The notes: generated from the letters alone by a model not told the origin. Positions 38,233-49,734 are shown, counted from the stretch's first letter. The stretch is 64,000 bases of DNA from Sindora glabra (GCA_020226215.1 CM035233.1:5270001-5334000), one strand, 5' to 3'. Numbers and translations: made by a program.

Positions 38233-40681
38233 TCAGTTTGATCCATTTGCTTCCAAAGATCTAGCATCAAATGCTCTCTCTCTTGCAATCTTTGCCTGCA
38301 AAAATGCATATAGTATTATAATTAGATCATAAAGTTGGTTCCATTAAAAGATCCAGTGCCTTGATCCTTGAAGGTTCTGTATAAATTAAACCCTTTCAAT
38401 ATATTTTAGCATTGATAAATAATTTCATAAATTTCACCACATAAATACGTTATTTGAGTATAGAGAATGTTTAACAACCTTGATACTCTCCATATAATTT
38501 CACTAAATTTTATAATTAGATCATTATAGCTTATGAATTTTCAATTAAATTGTTAATTATACTTATTTTTTATCTATGATTGGATCCTTACTGCCACATT
38601 TTAGTTTGATTCCAGTACCAAAAGTTGCACACAACTAATATTTTGTTAATGTGACCTTGTGTTTAAAGCCTGAAAATTAGTGTACATAGCAACGCGTCTG
38701 GAATAAATTTGACATAATAAAAAATATTTCGAAGATAAAATGGGTAGTTGTCAAAAGGTTTAGATCCTACAAATGTATTATATTCTTTTTTTTTTATCCT
38801 GACATAATAAAAAATATTTCAAAGGTAAAATGGGTAGTCGTCAAAAGGTTTAGAGGCTACAAACGTATTATATTCTTTTTTGCTAAACCAAGGAGTTGAA
38901 ATTTTGGTCGGCAATTGCAATATTGTTGTTGTGGACTAACTTCGCAAACGTTGTACTACAACATTCATAGTTTTTTATATTAAGTTGTTTGCAATTACCT
39001 TAATCATAATATAAGTTGTTTGCAATAATTTGAAAAAAGCATATGGATATACAGATTGAATTATATATGAACCTGTTTCTTCCAGTTTGTGAGGGCAATA
39101 ACGAGAGAAAGACAAAGTGATTGAACAACTGAACCAGTTGCTATTCCAATCCAAAGGCCCTTGGCACTCAAATGGGCAAGAAAGCCCAGCAATGCAGCCA
39201 CAGGAACTCCAACCAAATAAAATGCCCCCAAATTCACATATGCTCCCAGATGTTGCAATCCACTTCCTCTAGCAACCCCTGTTGTAAATGCAAATACTTC
39301 GTCCAATTAATTTGGTGTTCTTTATGAGTAATAAAAGTAAAAATTGAAACAAAAATCGCAATTATAAACCTAATTAACTTAGAATATGGACCACTCATTA
39401 AAAACACGTTAATTTTAAACCTAATTCAATATTGCAATCGTATCACAAAAAGTTCTAATATAATTTTGGTTTGAGCAAATGTTCCATAGACTAGGAAGTG
39501 AGGGAAAGAGATAGGAGGATGGGGTCTATAGCAAGGTGATCTCCACTCATTCTCCTATCTCTGTCTCTCTCTTTCCTCCTCAGGTAAGGCGCAATGCTTT
39601 ATATTAGGAATATATTAGAATTTATCTTGTATCACGTGACATAATTCGCAATCAAAATGCAAAAAGTCAAAGCATAGATTAAGATACTGACCTGAAAGAA
39701 CTGCTTGCAGGCTGTCCATGAAGACTGAGAGACATAATAGAGGGGTCAATATGGCAACATAATGGACAACCTGTCTTTCATTGGTGAAGGCATATCCTAA
39801 TATATGTCGACAACCAAATAGGATTGCACCCACAGTGACACCCTCTGTCACTGCAAGGAACATGGCTATTGAAACAGCCATTCGAGCTGCTTGTGGATTT
39901 CCTGCTCCCAGTTCATTCGAAACTCTTGTACTATATTTGCATGAATCATAAAATTCCTTGGTCAATAATTTTGTTACAACTCTATAAACAAAAAAATAAA
40001 AAAAAATACTAATTTGGAATAATATTTCTCCTTATTTGTTAATTTATCTGACAGTTTCAAAAGAGAATAACACAATTTATCTCCACAAAGAGAGCCAAAT
40101 TTATGTGAGAACCCACAAATATTTCCTATGTCTTTAACTCTCATGAATTCAATTTAAAATTGAACAGATTGCAACACATTAATTTCAAACGTATATAACT
40201 AAAGGAAACTTAAATACAAGTAAATGATAGAATTCAGAACTACTATTTCTAATTTTAATTCAGAACTTGCCATCAAGTTCTATCTACATGTATCGATTAG
40301 AAACTAATCAAAATCCTAGTTATAAATGATTAAAAATTGTTAGTATATAACTAAAAAATTTAAGATACACTTAGACTCCATTTATTTCATTAAAAAGTAT
40401 TCTCTATAAAATATAATTATAAAATATTAAAATAAAGTAAACGTATTTTACTTGACTAATGTTAAATATAAAAAATTTAGAGAAGGTAATTTCTCTTATT
40501 TCAAAAAAAATTATTTTTCTTTATTTTTAAATTTTTAAATATTATTTATTTAGTTTTTAATATAAATAGTATATCATTCCTTTGTTAACATATATAAATG
40601 AGATTTTCCTATGGAAAATACTTTCCAAGGAAAACAGAGTTTTAATAAAAAAGAATGTAAATTATATGAATTAGGATAGCC

Positions 40682-40729
<48 letters not shown>

Positions 40730-43700
40730 CAAACCTAGCAACAGCGCCAAATCCATATGGTATGGTGAAGTGTAATGTAGAGATTGTAAGGCTGCCAACA
40801 ACAAGGAGATGTTAAAATGGCTACTTTAAAAGAATATCCGATTCTCAAATACGTATTAGGTGTTTCTAAGACCAAAGCGCACCATATCGATAGAACAGAA
40901 GTTTCTAACTTCGGATTTGGAAGGAGTCCAGACAGCAATACAAGTAATTCTAATGCCCACCATTTAAGACTGTAACACAAAACATCAAAGGTAAGAAACT
41001 ACCAAAAAGGAAAAAAAAGAGAGGGTGAGAAATGAAACTTGTACTTCATTTGTTTTGTTGGAAGATATTTTAGTAGAAAAATCTAATTACATGTACATAA
41101 ACAAAGGAGTTTCATACTTACTATATATCTTAGGATTAAAAAACAATGATGGTGTTATTTTAAATACAAAAGTAAATTATACAAGGCTTGTAGCTCAAAA
41201 GACTTTGGAATTTACCATAAAAAAATTTAAACAAAAGAGAAGGTGATTACCAAACCATTATTGCAGAAGGAACAGCAATGCGAAAGAACTCTCCAACACC
41301 AAGAAAAGCTTGCTTGGAAAATGGAGTTCGAGTTTTCTCACAAGCTGAAGAATACTTCACATACAACGCCAGAAGAATCACATTCAACCAAGTGCTAAGG
41401 CTAAAGGCTTGTGCAGCACCAAAATGCCCTATTCCCAATTTAAACACCAAACTCCAACAAGCTACAATATGAAAGCACAAAACCAAAGAAGAGCTCACTA
41501 GCATTGGGAAGATCAAACTCTGGGTTTGAAAATATCGAGTTAGTGGCTTAAGAATTGCAGCACCAAGTAGGGCAGGAATTAGCCAAATTGAGAATTTTTG
41601 AGCTTCCAAAGAGATTAGTGGGTCTTGCCCTAAGGGAGGAAGTATTTTGTCAATGAAAGCCCATAAAATGGAGATTGGGGCACAAACAATGGTGAGGGAG
41701 ATTATAGCAGTGTATGTGTAGATTCCAATTTTTTCATATTGATCTGCACCGTAAGCTTGACCACAAAGAGTTTCCAATCCACCAGCCAATCCAGACTATT
41801 TGAGATCACATAAAGGAATTGTTAATCAAATATGCCGGTTAAAAAAAGTCACAACTTGAGAGTTGGAGGTTTTGCTATAATTTTTCCTCTTTTTTTTTTG
41901 TCAACAGCAGGAGGTGGAAATCACATAACATCTTGAGTTGGAACTCAGGTCATTAAATAAGGAAAAATTCTAGGATAATTGTACATTTGTGGAAGTTTAT
42001 ACAAGCATGACACGAGGTATGAACTATCAAAGCATGTTTAAAATTGTGATTATCTTTGAAAAGTTATTCATGTCGAAATCTTCTTAGGTTAAGCTAGTAT
42101 TCATACTTTATAAGTACGGAAGTTGAAATTCTAAACCTATTGTTACTTCTTATCTTTTTCTAATTTTATCTTATATTTTTTAGTATTAATAGAGATGTAC
42201 ATAGTCGCTCAATCCAATAAGCCTAACCCAGAAAAATAAAGGATTTAGGTTCTTTTCTTTTTGTCCGATATCCCATTAGGTATTTTTTTATAATCCGATT
42301 AATAATTGGATTAGACTTGAATTAAAATAAAAAAATTTGATAGACCTAACCCAATCTGATTATATTAATTTATTTTTTATAATATATATAATTATATATT
42401 AAAAAATAATTATATTTAATTATTTTTAATAAAAAAAATTAATTTAATATAATTAAATAGTTTATATATTTAAATATTATATTATTTTTAAATATATTTT
42501 TAATTTAAAAATTAATTTTTTTACTTAAAAATAAAAAAATTAATTTATTCAGGTAATTGGGTCGAGCCAACAAACTATATATTTAAAAAATTAAATTAGG
42601 TCAAGCTTGATCAAATTTTTTTAAAATGTGATTGGGCTGAGTCAAGCTTAGGCCATAAATTTTATATAATTAGGCCCACCCAACCCAGTCCATGTATAAG
42701 TCTATGCGTTAAGAGAGAAAGAAAATAAAGAAAAATGAGGAAAATAAATAATTAAGTTATGACTTTCTCCCTTGTTTGGATGTTTAAGAAACCTTCCTAA
42801 TTAGCAAATTTTAAGATAATTATATAAAGGACTTTATATGATTTTGAAGAATTAATCATAAACTGCTAATCTCCTCCCATCCTAAATCCGTAGTTTCAAA
42901 CAGAGAAAATATTACAATATAGCCTTCTTTTTCTTATCATTTTTTAGAATCAAAACTAAGGGGATCAAAGTACAAAAATTTCAAATGTGATGGTTAGTTT
43001 CAAATGTAAATACTATGAACTATGCATTTTTTAAAAGTACTCTATCCACTCTTTTTTAAGCATCAAATGTATTTATGATTTTAGAAAATTAAAATTATAT
43101 TTATAATCTTCTTTTAAATATTATCTCTATTATCTAAATAAATGCTTAACAACTTTACTCACTTCTTGACTTAATAAATTATAATTCATCTTTTCTAAAT
43201 TAAAATAATTCTTTTTCTTTTTTTAATTTCTTATATGTTACTTTAAATGACATTTGCAAAAGAATCGAAAAATAATTATCAAGAAATCAGCTCCCTAGCC
43301 TCATAAATTTGTCCTTGCCTATGAGTGTGCTTGTTTAGATGATTGAGGGGTGCTAAGCCTTTTAATACAAACACACAGTGTCCTGAATTTAAACATAATA
43401 TACTGACAAAGAGAGTCCAAAACAACATTGAATAACACATTACCACTGAGGGTGCAATTGGTGACAAGTTGAGCCAAGTGCTATACAAATAGACAAACAG
43501 AAGGATAAAAAAAAATTGATTTTTTTATAGCATTTTCGTTAATACAATATTTTAACGTAGATTATTATTATTCTTTTTATGACATTATCAAATTTTATAT
43601 TTATAATTTTTGTTACAATAATTCATAGTAAGGAAAATTTTACATCTTTGAATAGCTTTCAAATTCTTTTCCATTTTGAACATCAACAAATACTTAATGA

Positions 43701-44140
43701 AAATTATCTTTTGAAACGTGCCATTGGCTTGCATTCAGTAACTAAGAGGAGATTTTTTTTTTCATTTCTTTTAAATTCTAGATCATTCAATTAGATTGAA
43801 TTCAACTTTAATTGTAAAATAAAATTCATTAAAAATAATAAATCAATATATATATTTAATAAAAATTATTATCTGAACAAATAAATACGAGATTTGGCTT
43901 AGAATAAAGATATTAAATATAAAGAATGAATCTAGATCCTTTCTTTTTCCTTTTATTATTTTTCTGTCATTTTTGAAGAGTTGAAGACGGACTTTTTATT
44001 CTAAGATTCATTACTTTTTTTTACAGAGACCCGTAATTTTAAAAAAAAAGTTTTATCTATTTCTCTATAAAAAATTTATCATTAAAGTAAAGGAGGGCAT
44101 CCATTTCATAATAGATATATATACTCTCACTTGTAAAACA

Positions 44141-44212
<72 letters not shown>

Positions 44213-45173
44213 CGCGCGATCTTTTTTTAAGTTATAAATATGAAGAATTATATATTGTATGTTATATAACAAATTAAATGTATATTGTACGTTATATAAC
44301 AAATTAAATGCAATTTTCAATTAGATAATGCTTTTATTTAAATTTGATCCTAATTTAAGTTGTTACTCATTTATATGTTAATATACCAAAAAAATTATTA
44401 AAACTCCTTTATTATTATTAAAATTCTTAATTATTATTTTCTAAGAATGTATCTCATTAATAATATACAATATTTTATACTAATAATAAATTAAATTTAA
44501 ACTCAATTTTTCATAACAATATAAATACATTATTAATGAATAAAAAAAGATATGTACATAATAATACATAAATGAGTAATTGTGTAAAGATAATTTGTAT
44601 TGATAGCATACTAAATTTAAATCCATAATAATATTACATACAATATTGTCAAAAATATTTAAAATTTTTGTCTTTAAATGGAAAAAGATCGAAACATCGA
44701 AACTTCGTATGCGCACACCAAAGTTTCTAATCACAACCCATCTGTAGAAGATACTCTTAACATATACAAGCCTAATACCTTTTCTTGTTTTAAATTCTTT
44801 AACAAAAATTCACTTAAAAGATCTTGAGAAGCCATCTAAAAATCCAAAAAAAATAATAAATCAAACAATAAAACAGGATTAAAGAAGAGGAAGAATAAGA
44901 AAGGAGTGAAAGAGAAGAAAGAGTTACCAGAAGGCTAAAGCCGGTGACATTGGTGAGAGAGACGGCAATAGCGACGCTTGAAAGAGAGAGCTGGCCGAGG
45001 TGTCCGACCATTACTACCGTCACCACTTGCAAAAGATATTGCAACACCGTCACTGCCACCATTGGCGCCGCAATAATTCCGGCCTTCTTCAGCTCCTGGA
45101 CGAACACACTCCTCGTAATTAACCATTTTGATGTATTTTCGCTCTCTGGCACTGCTTCTTCCATGACTGCCAT
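38233..45173 (-). CDS. MATE/DTX-family multidrug and toxin extrusion transporter, 7 exons, 480 aa
   Basis: Exons on the minus strand: 45173-44928, 41795-41251, 40969-40883, 40791-40735, 39930-39692, 39278-39073, 38295-38233. All introns are GT..AG, phases agree, and the total is 1443 nt including TGA, a usual DTX length. Family landmarks in order: hydrophobic N-lobe from about residue 33, ETLCGQAYGA (90-99), the PSAIMV and WW.LE block of TM7 (258-271, with the conserved Glu at 271), LLPNPKLETSVLSI, RVSNELGAGNP (314-324), GVARGSGLQHLGAYVNL (392-408), and a basic cytosolic tail. MATE proteins are 12-TM antiporters that export organic compounds from the cytosol to vacuole or apoplast in exchange for protons; the substrate here is unknown. 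The motif set resembles the DTX1/ALF5-like plant clade. A second Met (45164, context GTCATGG) may be the true start, because the first ATG lies on a transposon junction. No disabling change was seen, but its promoter has been displaced. Confidence 0.9.
38296..39072 (-). other. Intron 6 of the MATE gene
   Basis: Bounded by CAG/GTTCAT and TTTTTGCAG/GCA. It carries a roughly 90-bp direct tandem duplication (38711-38800 and 38801-38880). Confidence 0.8.
38711..38880. repeat. Two-copy tandem duplication in intron 6
   Basis: GACATAATAAAAAATATTTC begins each copy, at 38711 and 38801, and TATTATATTCTTTTT ends each. The copies differ at a handful of positions, for example TGTATTA against CGTATTA. Confidence 0.85.
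39279..39691 (-). other. Intron 5 of the MATE gene
   Basis: GT/AG bounded (TCAG/GTCAG .. CAACAG/GG). A CT-rich run lies at 39560-39583 on the + strand. No other feature seen. Confidence 0.8.
39931..40734 (-). other. Intron 4 of the MATE gene, with a (TA)n microsatellite
   Basis: Donor AG/GTTTG at 40734, acceptor AATATAG at 39931. A pure TA run of about 40 bp lies at 40685-40725, close to the donor. The rest is AT-rich and featureless. Confidence 0.8.
41796..44927 (-). other. Large intron 1 (3.1 kb) of the MATE gene
   Basis: Donor CTG/GTAACT, acceptor AATAG/TCT. It contains an AT-rich MITE-like segment (about 42185-42710), a (TA)n(TG)n(CG)n tract (44143-44219) and a 30-bp two-copy duplication (44251-44310). 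No exon-like sequence was found inside. Confidence 0.8.
44143..44310. repeat. (TA)n-(TG)n-CGCGCG tract and adjacent 30-bp duplication
   Basis: About 59 bp of TA repeat run into TGTGTGTGTG then CGCGCG, all alternating purine-pyrimidine. At 44251-44280 and 44281-44310 a 30-mer starting TATATTGTA and ending AAATTAAATG is repeated with one mismatch. Confidence 0.9.
45168..45172. other. Target-site duplication TGCCA (left copy)
   Basis: TGCCA at 45168-45172 is identical to 49318-49322 and flanks the copia element exactly at its TG and CA termini. Confidence 0.95.
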
Positions 45174-45876
45174 GTTAGATTTATGATAAATTTTGTGATA
45201 AACTTAATATGGCCTTCATGACCCCATGAGACATAGTCTATATTATAGAATAATTATAATCATATGAAAGGATATAAACATCATCATAAATTGAATTTAG
45301 ATGTTTGGTCAAAGTCAATTATCTAAATTAAGTATGCATTAAATATTCATTATGCATGGATAATGTCAAGCATTAAATATCCATTATGTATGATTAATAT
45401 CAATTATCTATTATCTAAATCAAATATGCATTAAATATCCATTATGGAAAATTAATATATCCTTGAATACATTTGATGATTTTGCATATGAAATGTCTTC
45501 CACTTAATTATTTAAGTTAATTGGATTCATAAATATTAGAGGAAAGTAAAGAGGCAAGACTCTTTGATAGGTTGAGTCATGAAGGTTATAAAGAGAGCTC
45601 TTAGTCCCTCTCTTTACTTCTGAATACAAGTTTGTGTTATTTATATCATTTTACAAATATTATAGTACCATTTGAGTAAGAAGGGAGAAGACAAGGTATT
45701 ATCTTATTTTATTTATTGTAACTATTAAATTCATTATGGCTCAATGTATTTCACTTAATTTTTTTACTTCTGCATTTTGTTATGATTAAATTATTTAAAC
45801 ACTATAACTTATTTGTAATTATAATCATAGCTAATATTAAATAAAATTTTTTAGCATGAAAATTTTTTTTCCTGCA
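45173..45876 (+). repeat. 5' LTR of the copia element at the MATE gene
   Basis: Its outer terminal base supplies the A of the first MATE ATG on the minus strand. A TATA-like box (TATAAAGA, 45587-45594) marks the expected + strand LTR promoter. Read on the minus strand toward MATE it contains ATGs before the gene start. Confidence 0.92.
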
Positions 45877-45878
45877 AG

Positions 45879-45896
45879 TGGTATTAGAGTAAGGTT
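45879..45896 (+). promoter_or_regulatory. Primer-binding site, copia element at the MATE gene
   Basis: TGGTATTAGAGTAAGGTT, two bases after the LTR, is close to TGGTATCAGAGC (initiator tRNA-Met complement). Confidence 0.85.
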
Positions 45897-46254
45897 GTAG
45901 CTTATGATTATAATTATGTTAATATTCATTTGTGTAATATGTTAAGTTCTTTATAGTGGTTTTGTTTCCACTAAGTGACACAAGACATATCCATGGTTGG
46001 GATATTACACAAATACTAAAAGATGTGACTATAAATTTTTATGTTCAAAGGTGTAATTATTTTATAGTCACATTATAATTTTGTGTTGTTTAATGCCCAA
46101 AGGTGTTTAACATCTCAAATAAAAAGATTTATAAAAGAAAATGAAGTTTATCACTTTTGAGTTAATCAATTGTATGTCATATTTTATCCCAAAGTTTAAT
46201 GCACTAAGATTGCTCCTGAATTGTCATATAATGGTTTGCCAATTGATTATGATT

Positions 46255-47050
46255 ATGGCACAAACTATCTTAGCAAATTCTCTTTCTAGACATATGTCAA
46301 ACATCCCTGAACTAAATGGCTCTAATTTTGAAGATTGGAAAGAATAATTACTAATTTCATTGGGATGCTTGGATTTGGACTTATGTTTGTGAATTAATGA
46401 ACCGAAAAAGCCAACTAAAGTAAGTTCTTCTAAGCAATAATCCAACTATAGTAACTAGGAAAGATCTAATCATTTGAGCCTAATGATTATGAAAAGTAAG
46501 ATTACCAAGAATATTCGTATGTCTATGGCAGATTGCTCTAACACTAAGGAATCCTAGGAGTCTACTAAGAAATAATTCAATTCTTCTAACAAGGCATTAG
46601 CAAGGACATTCATGAGTAATTTGACTACTAAAAGATATGATAGGATGTCTAGTATTCGTGAACATATACTAGAAATGATAAACTTGGTTGAACAACTTAA
46701 ATCTATGGATATGACCATTTCCAAACCCTTTTTGGTGTAATTTGTTTTCAATTCTTTTCCTCCTTAATTTCTTCCATTTAAGATAAGTATAACACATATA
46801 AAAAAATGGACTATAAATGAATTGATTGTCATGCATGTTTAAGAGGAGGAAAGATTAAAGAGAGGAGAATTGCATTCTATTCTATTGGTTCACACAATAT
46901 CACAAGGTCATAATGGTGAAAGACCCAAGAAAGGTAAAAATAGTGCAAATCGATCATCAACTCAAGGAAAAGAAGTTGTTGTACATAATGGTACAAATAC
47001 AAGTTCTATGAAATTCTTCTTTTGTAATAAAAGAGGCTTTGTTTGAAACG
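46255..47050 (+). pseudogene. Decayed copia gag
   Basis: It starts MAQTILANSL and holds the copia gag N-terminal motif IPELNGSNFEDWKE (about 46291-46347). With stops, the capsid-like middle follows (SMADCSNT, ALARTFMSNLTT, VEQLKSMDM, WTINELIVMHV.EEERLKRE), then a knuckle remnant (FFCNKRGFV) near 47020-47050. It is recognisable as a UBN2-type gag but interrupted by several stops. Confidence 0.75.
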
Positions 47051-47109
47051 TAAGAATGGTTTGAAAAGAAAGATAATTATTTTACCTATGTTTATTTTGA
47101 AATTAATTC

Positions 47110-48257
47110 AATTGACGTTCCTTCTAATACTTGGTGGTTAGATTTTGGTGCCATGATTCATGTATCTAAAGTTTCATAATACAATTACAACCTTTAGATT
47201 TAAAGCTAATGAACTTGATGATTGTATATATCTGAAGGTTAGTGGGAGTAAGCTTGTCTTCGTCATTCTATATGTGAATAATATACTAATTGCTAGTAAG
47301 GATCATGTTATATTACATGAAACTAAAACTTTTCTTTTTGAGAATTTTAAAATGAAGGATATGAGAAATGCTTCTTATGTTCTTGGCATTGAAATTTATT
47401 GAGATAAGTCTAAGAGATTACTTGGTTTATCTCAAAAGACTTATTTTAACAAAATTCTTGAAAGATTTAATATGCAAAATAGTTCACCAATTCTAACTCC
47501 CATTGTAAAAGGAATAAATTAAGTCAAAGTCAAGGTTCATAAAGTGAACTTAAGCAAAAGGAAATGGAATATATTCCATATGCCTTTATTGTTGGAGGTT
47601 TAATGTATGCTCAAACATGCACTTGTCCATATCTTAGCTATGCAATTGGAATGCTAGGAAGATATCAAAGTAATCCTGGAATGGATTAGTAGAAGACAGT
47701 GAAGAAGGTATTACATTACATTCAAGGTACAAAGAATTATATGCTTACCTATCAATATTGTGATCCGCTTGATGTGGTTAGTTATTGTGACTCAGATTTT
47801 ATGGGTTGTGTGGACCCATTGAAATCCACATCTAGGTATATCTTCTTGTTAGCTAAGGGAGTCATTTCTTGGAAAAGTATAAGTAAACTCTGATAGCTTT
47901 TTTAATTATGGAAGCTAAATTTGTGGCATGTTATGAAGCCACTTCTCAAGCTGTTTGGTTAAAGAATTTTATGGTTGGATTAAAATTTATAGATTTTATT
48001 TCAAGGCCCCTTACAATTTTTATGACAATTCAATTGTTGTTTTCTTTTTTAAGAACAACAAATGTTCAAGTAAATTAAAACACATTGAGTTGTAATACCT
48101 TATTATTTGTGAAAGGGTACAAAATAAGAAAGTATCTATTGAATACATTAGTACCAAAATGATGGTAACAGATCCCATGACTAAAGTATTGGTGCCTAAG
48201 GTGTATAGAGATAATGTATTATCCATGGGACTAATTGATAGAAATGATCTTATGTAA
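47110..48257 (+). pseudogene. Decayed copia pol: protease start fused to RT C-terminus and RNase H
   Basis: At 47110-47160 the protease active-site region is seen as TWWLDFGAMIHVS (D-[SG] site altered). The next sequence is already the RT catalytic region (DDCIYLKVSGSK, then ILYVNNILIAS at about 47262-47300, where copia has YVDD). Integrase and the first half of RT have therefore been deleted. RNase H follows (VLHYIQGTKNYML, YCDSDFMGCVDPLKSTSRYIF, ISWKS) and the C-terminal MTKVLVPKVYRDNVLSMGL block ends near 48257. Both catalytic Asp residues of the YVDD motif are Asn, so RT would be dead even without the deletion. Confidence 0.8.
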
Positions 48258-48602
48258 TTAATATAATTTACACATTTCAACTTGTCTCCCTTGTATATGT
48301 GCATGTTAAGAAAAAAAGGGATGACTCTTGTATTTTGTAATTAAAGTGAACCATTCATATAAACATTCAATATTAGTTTATAATGGTTTAAATTTGTTCA
48401 TATCTTTCCTTATTAAGCTTTTCTTAGAGGCTTGCAAATATTGTGATGCATAATTTGGATTATATCATCTATAAGTGTAAAACTACTATGATCTATATTT
48501 GTGACAAGTCTAAGAAAAGGGTAATTAAGCATTATAGTTTCATAGTGACCATAATTTCTTTGAATCCATTACAATTTATTAAACTCATGTACTCATTCGG
48601 CC

Positions 48603-48613
48603 AAGTGGGAGAA
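48603..48613 (+). promoter_or_regulatory. Polypurine tract, copia element at the MATE gene
   Basis: AAGTGGGAGAA directly before the 3' LTR, the classic copia PPT. Confidence 0.85.
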
Positions 48614-49317
48614 TGTTAGATTTATGATAGACTTAATGTGGCATTCATAACCACATGAAAAGACATAGTCTATATTATAGAATAATTATAGTCATATGAA
48701 AGGACATAGACAACATCATAAATTTAATTTAGATATTTGGCCAAAATCAATTATCTAAATTAAATATGCATTAAATATTTATTATGCATGGTTAATGACA
48801 TACATTAAATATCTATTATACATTATTAATATCAGTTATCTAAATTAAATATACATTAAATATCCATTATGAAAAATTAATATATCCTTGCATTTGATAA
48901 TTTTGCATATGAAAGGTCTTCCACTTAATTATTCAAGTTAATTGAATTCATAAATATCAAAGGAAAGTAAAGAGATAAGATTCTTTAATAGGTTGAGTCA
49001 TGAAGATTATAAATAGGGCTCTTGGCCCCTCTCTTTATTCATGAATACAAGTTTGTGTGATTCCCATCATTTTACAAATATTATAGTACCATTTAAGTAA
49101 GATGAGAGAAAATTAAGGTGTTATATCTAATTTTATATCTTGTTTTGTTTGTTTTATTTATTGTAACTATCAAGTTCATTATGACTCAAGATATTTCATC
49201 TAATTTTCTTACTTTTGCATTTTGTTATGATTAAATAATTTAAATACTATAACTTATTTGTAATTATAAGATCTAAGTAATAAAATTTTTTAGCATGAAA
49301 AAAAAAATTTTCCAACA
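48614..49317 (+). repeat. 3' LTR of the copia element at the MATE gene
   Basis: Same length as the 5' LTR. It holds TATAAATA at 49008-49015 and ends CCAACA before the second TGCCA copy. Confidence 0.92.
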
Positions 49318-49400
49318 TGCCACACGTCTCATTTTGCTCAGAATTAATGAAGTTAGTGCTCTTTTGTGTTGTTATATATATATATATAGTCAGCTTTGTC
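49318..49400 (-). promoter_or_regulatory. Former start region and core promoter of the MATE gene, displaced
   Basis: Without the copia insert this stretch would abut 45167. On the minus strand it shows a TATATATA run (about 49373-49388), then an ATG at 49332 that would be in frame with the MATE coding sequence three codons before the target duplication. The TATA-to-ATG spacing of roughly 50 bp is short but plausible. This is inference from the insertion geometry. Confidence 0.5.
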
Positions 49401-49734
49401 TTTCATACAAGGCAGGTTCTGCTCATTCCCCAATATGCTCCTTCTGTGTCTCTTTTTTTTTTTTCTTTGGTATTTTCTTCATGTATAACAAAATTGTTTT
49501 ATTCTATTGTCTCACCTTTGTCTTATGAAAAATTCTTAATTAGTTGGATCAAAAAATTTGGAAAGGGATAGAATGAGTCCCACTTCGTCTTTCATTTTTA
49601 CCAAACTATCCCCTTTCTACAAACTAATTCTTAAGTTGTCCCCAATTAAAATGTATTCCTGGAATGCCTTTTTTTTTTTTAATTCATTATTGAAAAGTAA
49701 TATATTAATCAAAAAATGATTCCACCCTTACAGA

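Larger units (their letters stand above)
45173..49317 (+). mobile_element. Ty1/copia LTR retrotransposon inserted at the MATE start codon
   Basis: Both LTRs are 704 bp (45173-45876, 48614-49317), start TGTTAGATTTATGAT and end CA. Perfect TGCCA duplications, a tRNA-Met-type primer site and a purine tract complete the structure. The interior is only 2.7 kb. Gag and the C-terminal RT/RNase H are recognisable, but integrase and the front of RT are deleted, so it is a non-autonomous relic. The two LTRs differ by eye at roughly one base in ten, mostly transitions, so the insertion is not recent. It is oriented head-to-head with the MATE gene. Confidence 0.93.

Noticed and set aside
40574..40804. 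76-codon minus-strand frame running through the TA repeat beside exon 4
   Set aside because: It is out of frame with the MATE coding sequence and owes its length to (TA)n reading as Ile-Tyr.
41025..41246. 73-codon plus-strand frame inside MATE intron 2
   Set aside because: Low-complexity AT-driven frame within an intron; no recognisable domain.
41278..41472. 64-codon plus-strand frame opposite MATE exon 2
   Set aside because: Antisense shadow of the exon coding for GQAYGA...VPSAIMV.
44944..45186. 80-codon plus-strand frame opposite the first MATE exon
   Set aside because: It is the antisense shadow of a well-supported exon and has no family features.
48020..48304. 94-codon minus-strand frame inside the copia element
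   Set aside because: Antisense to RNase H remnants; no domain and ends near the 3' LTR.
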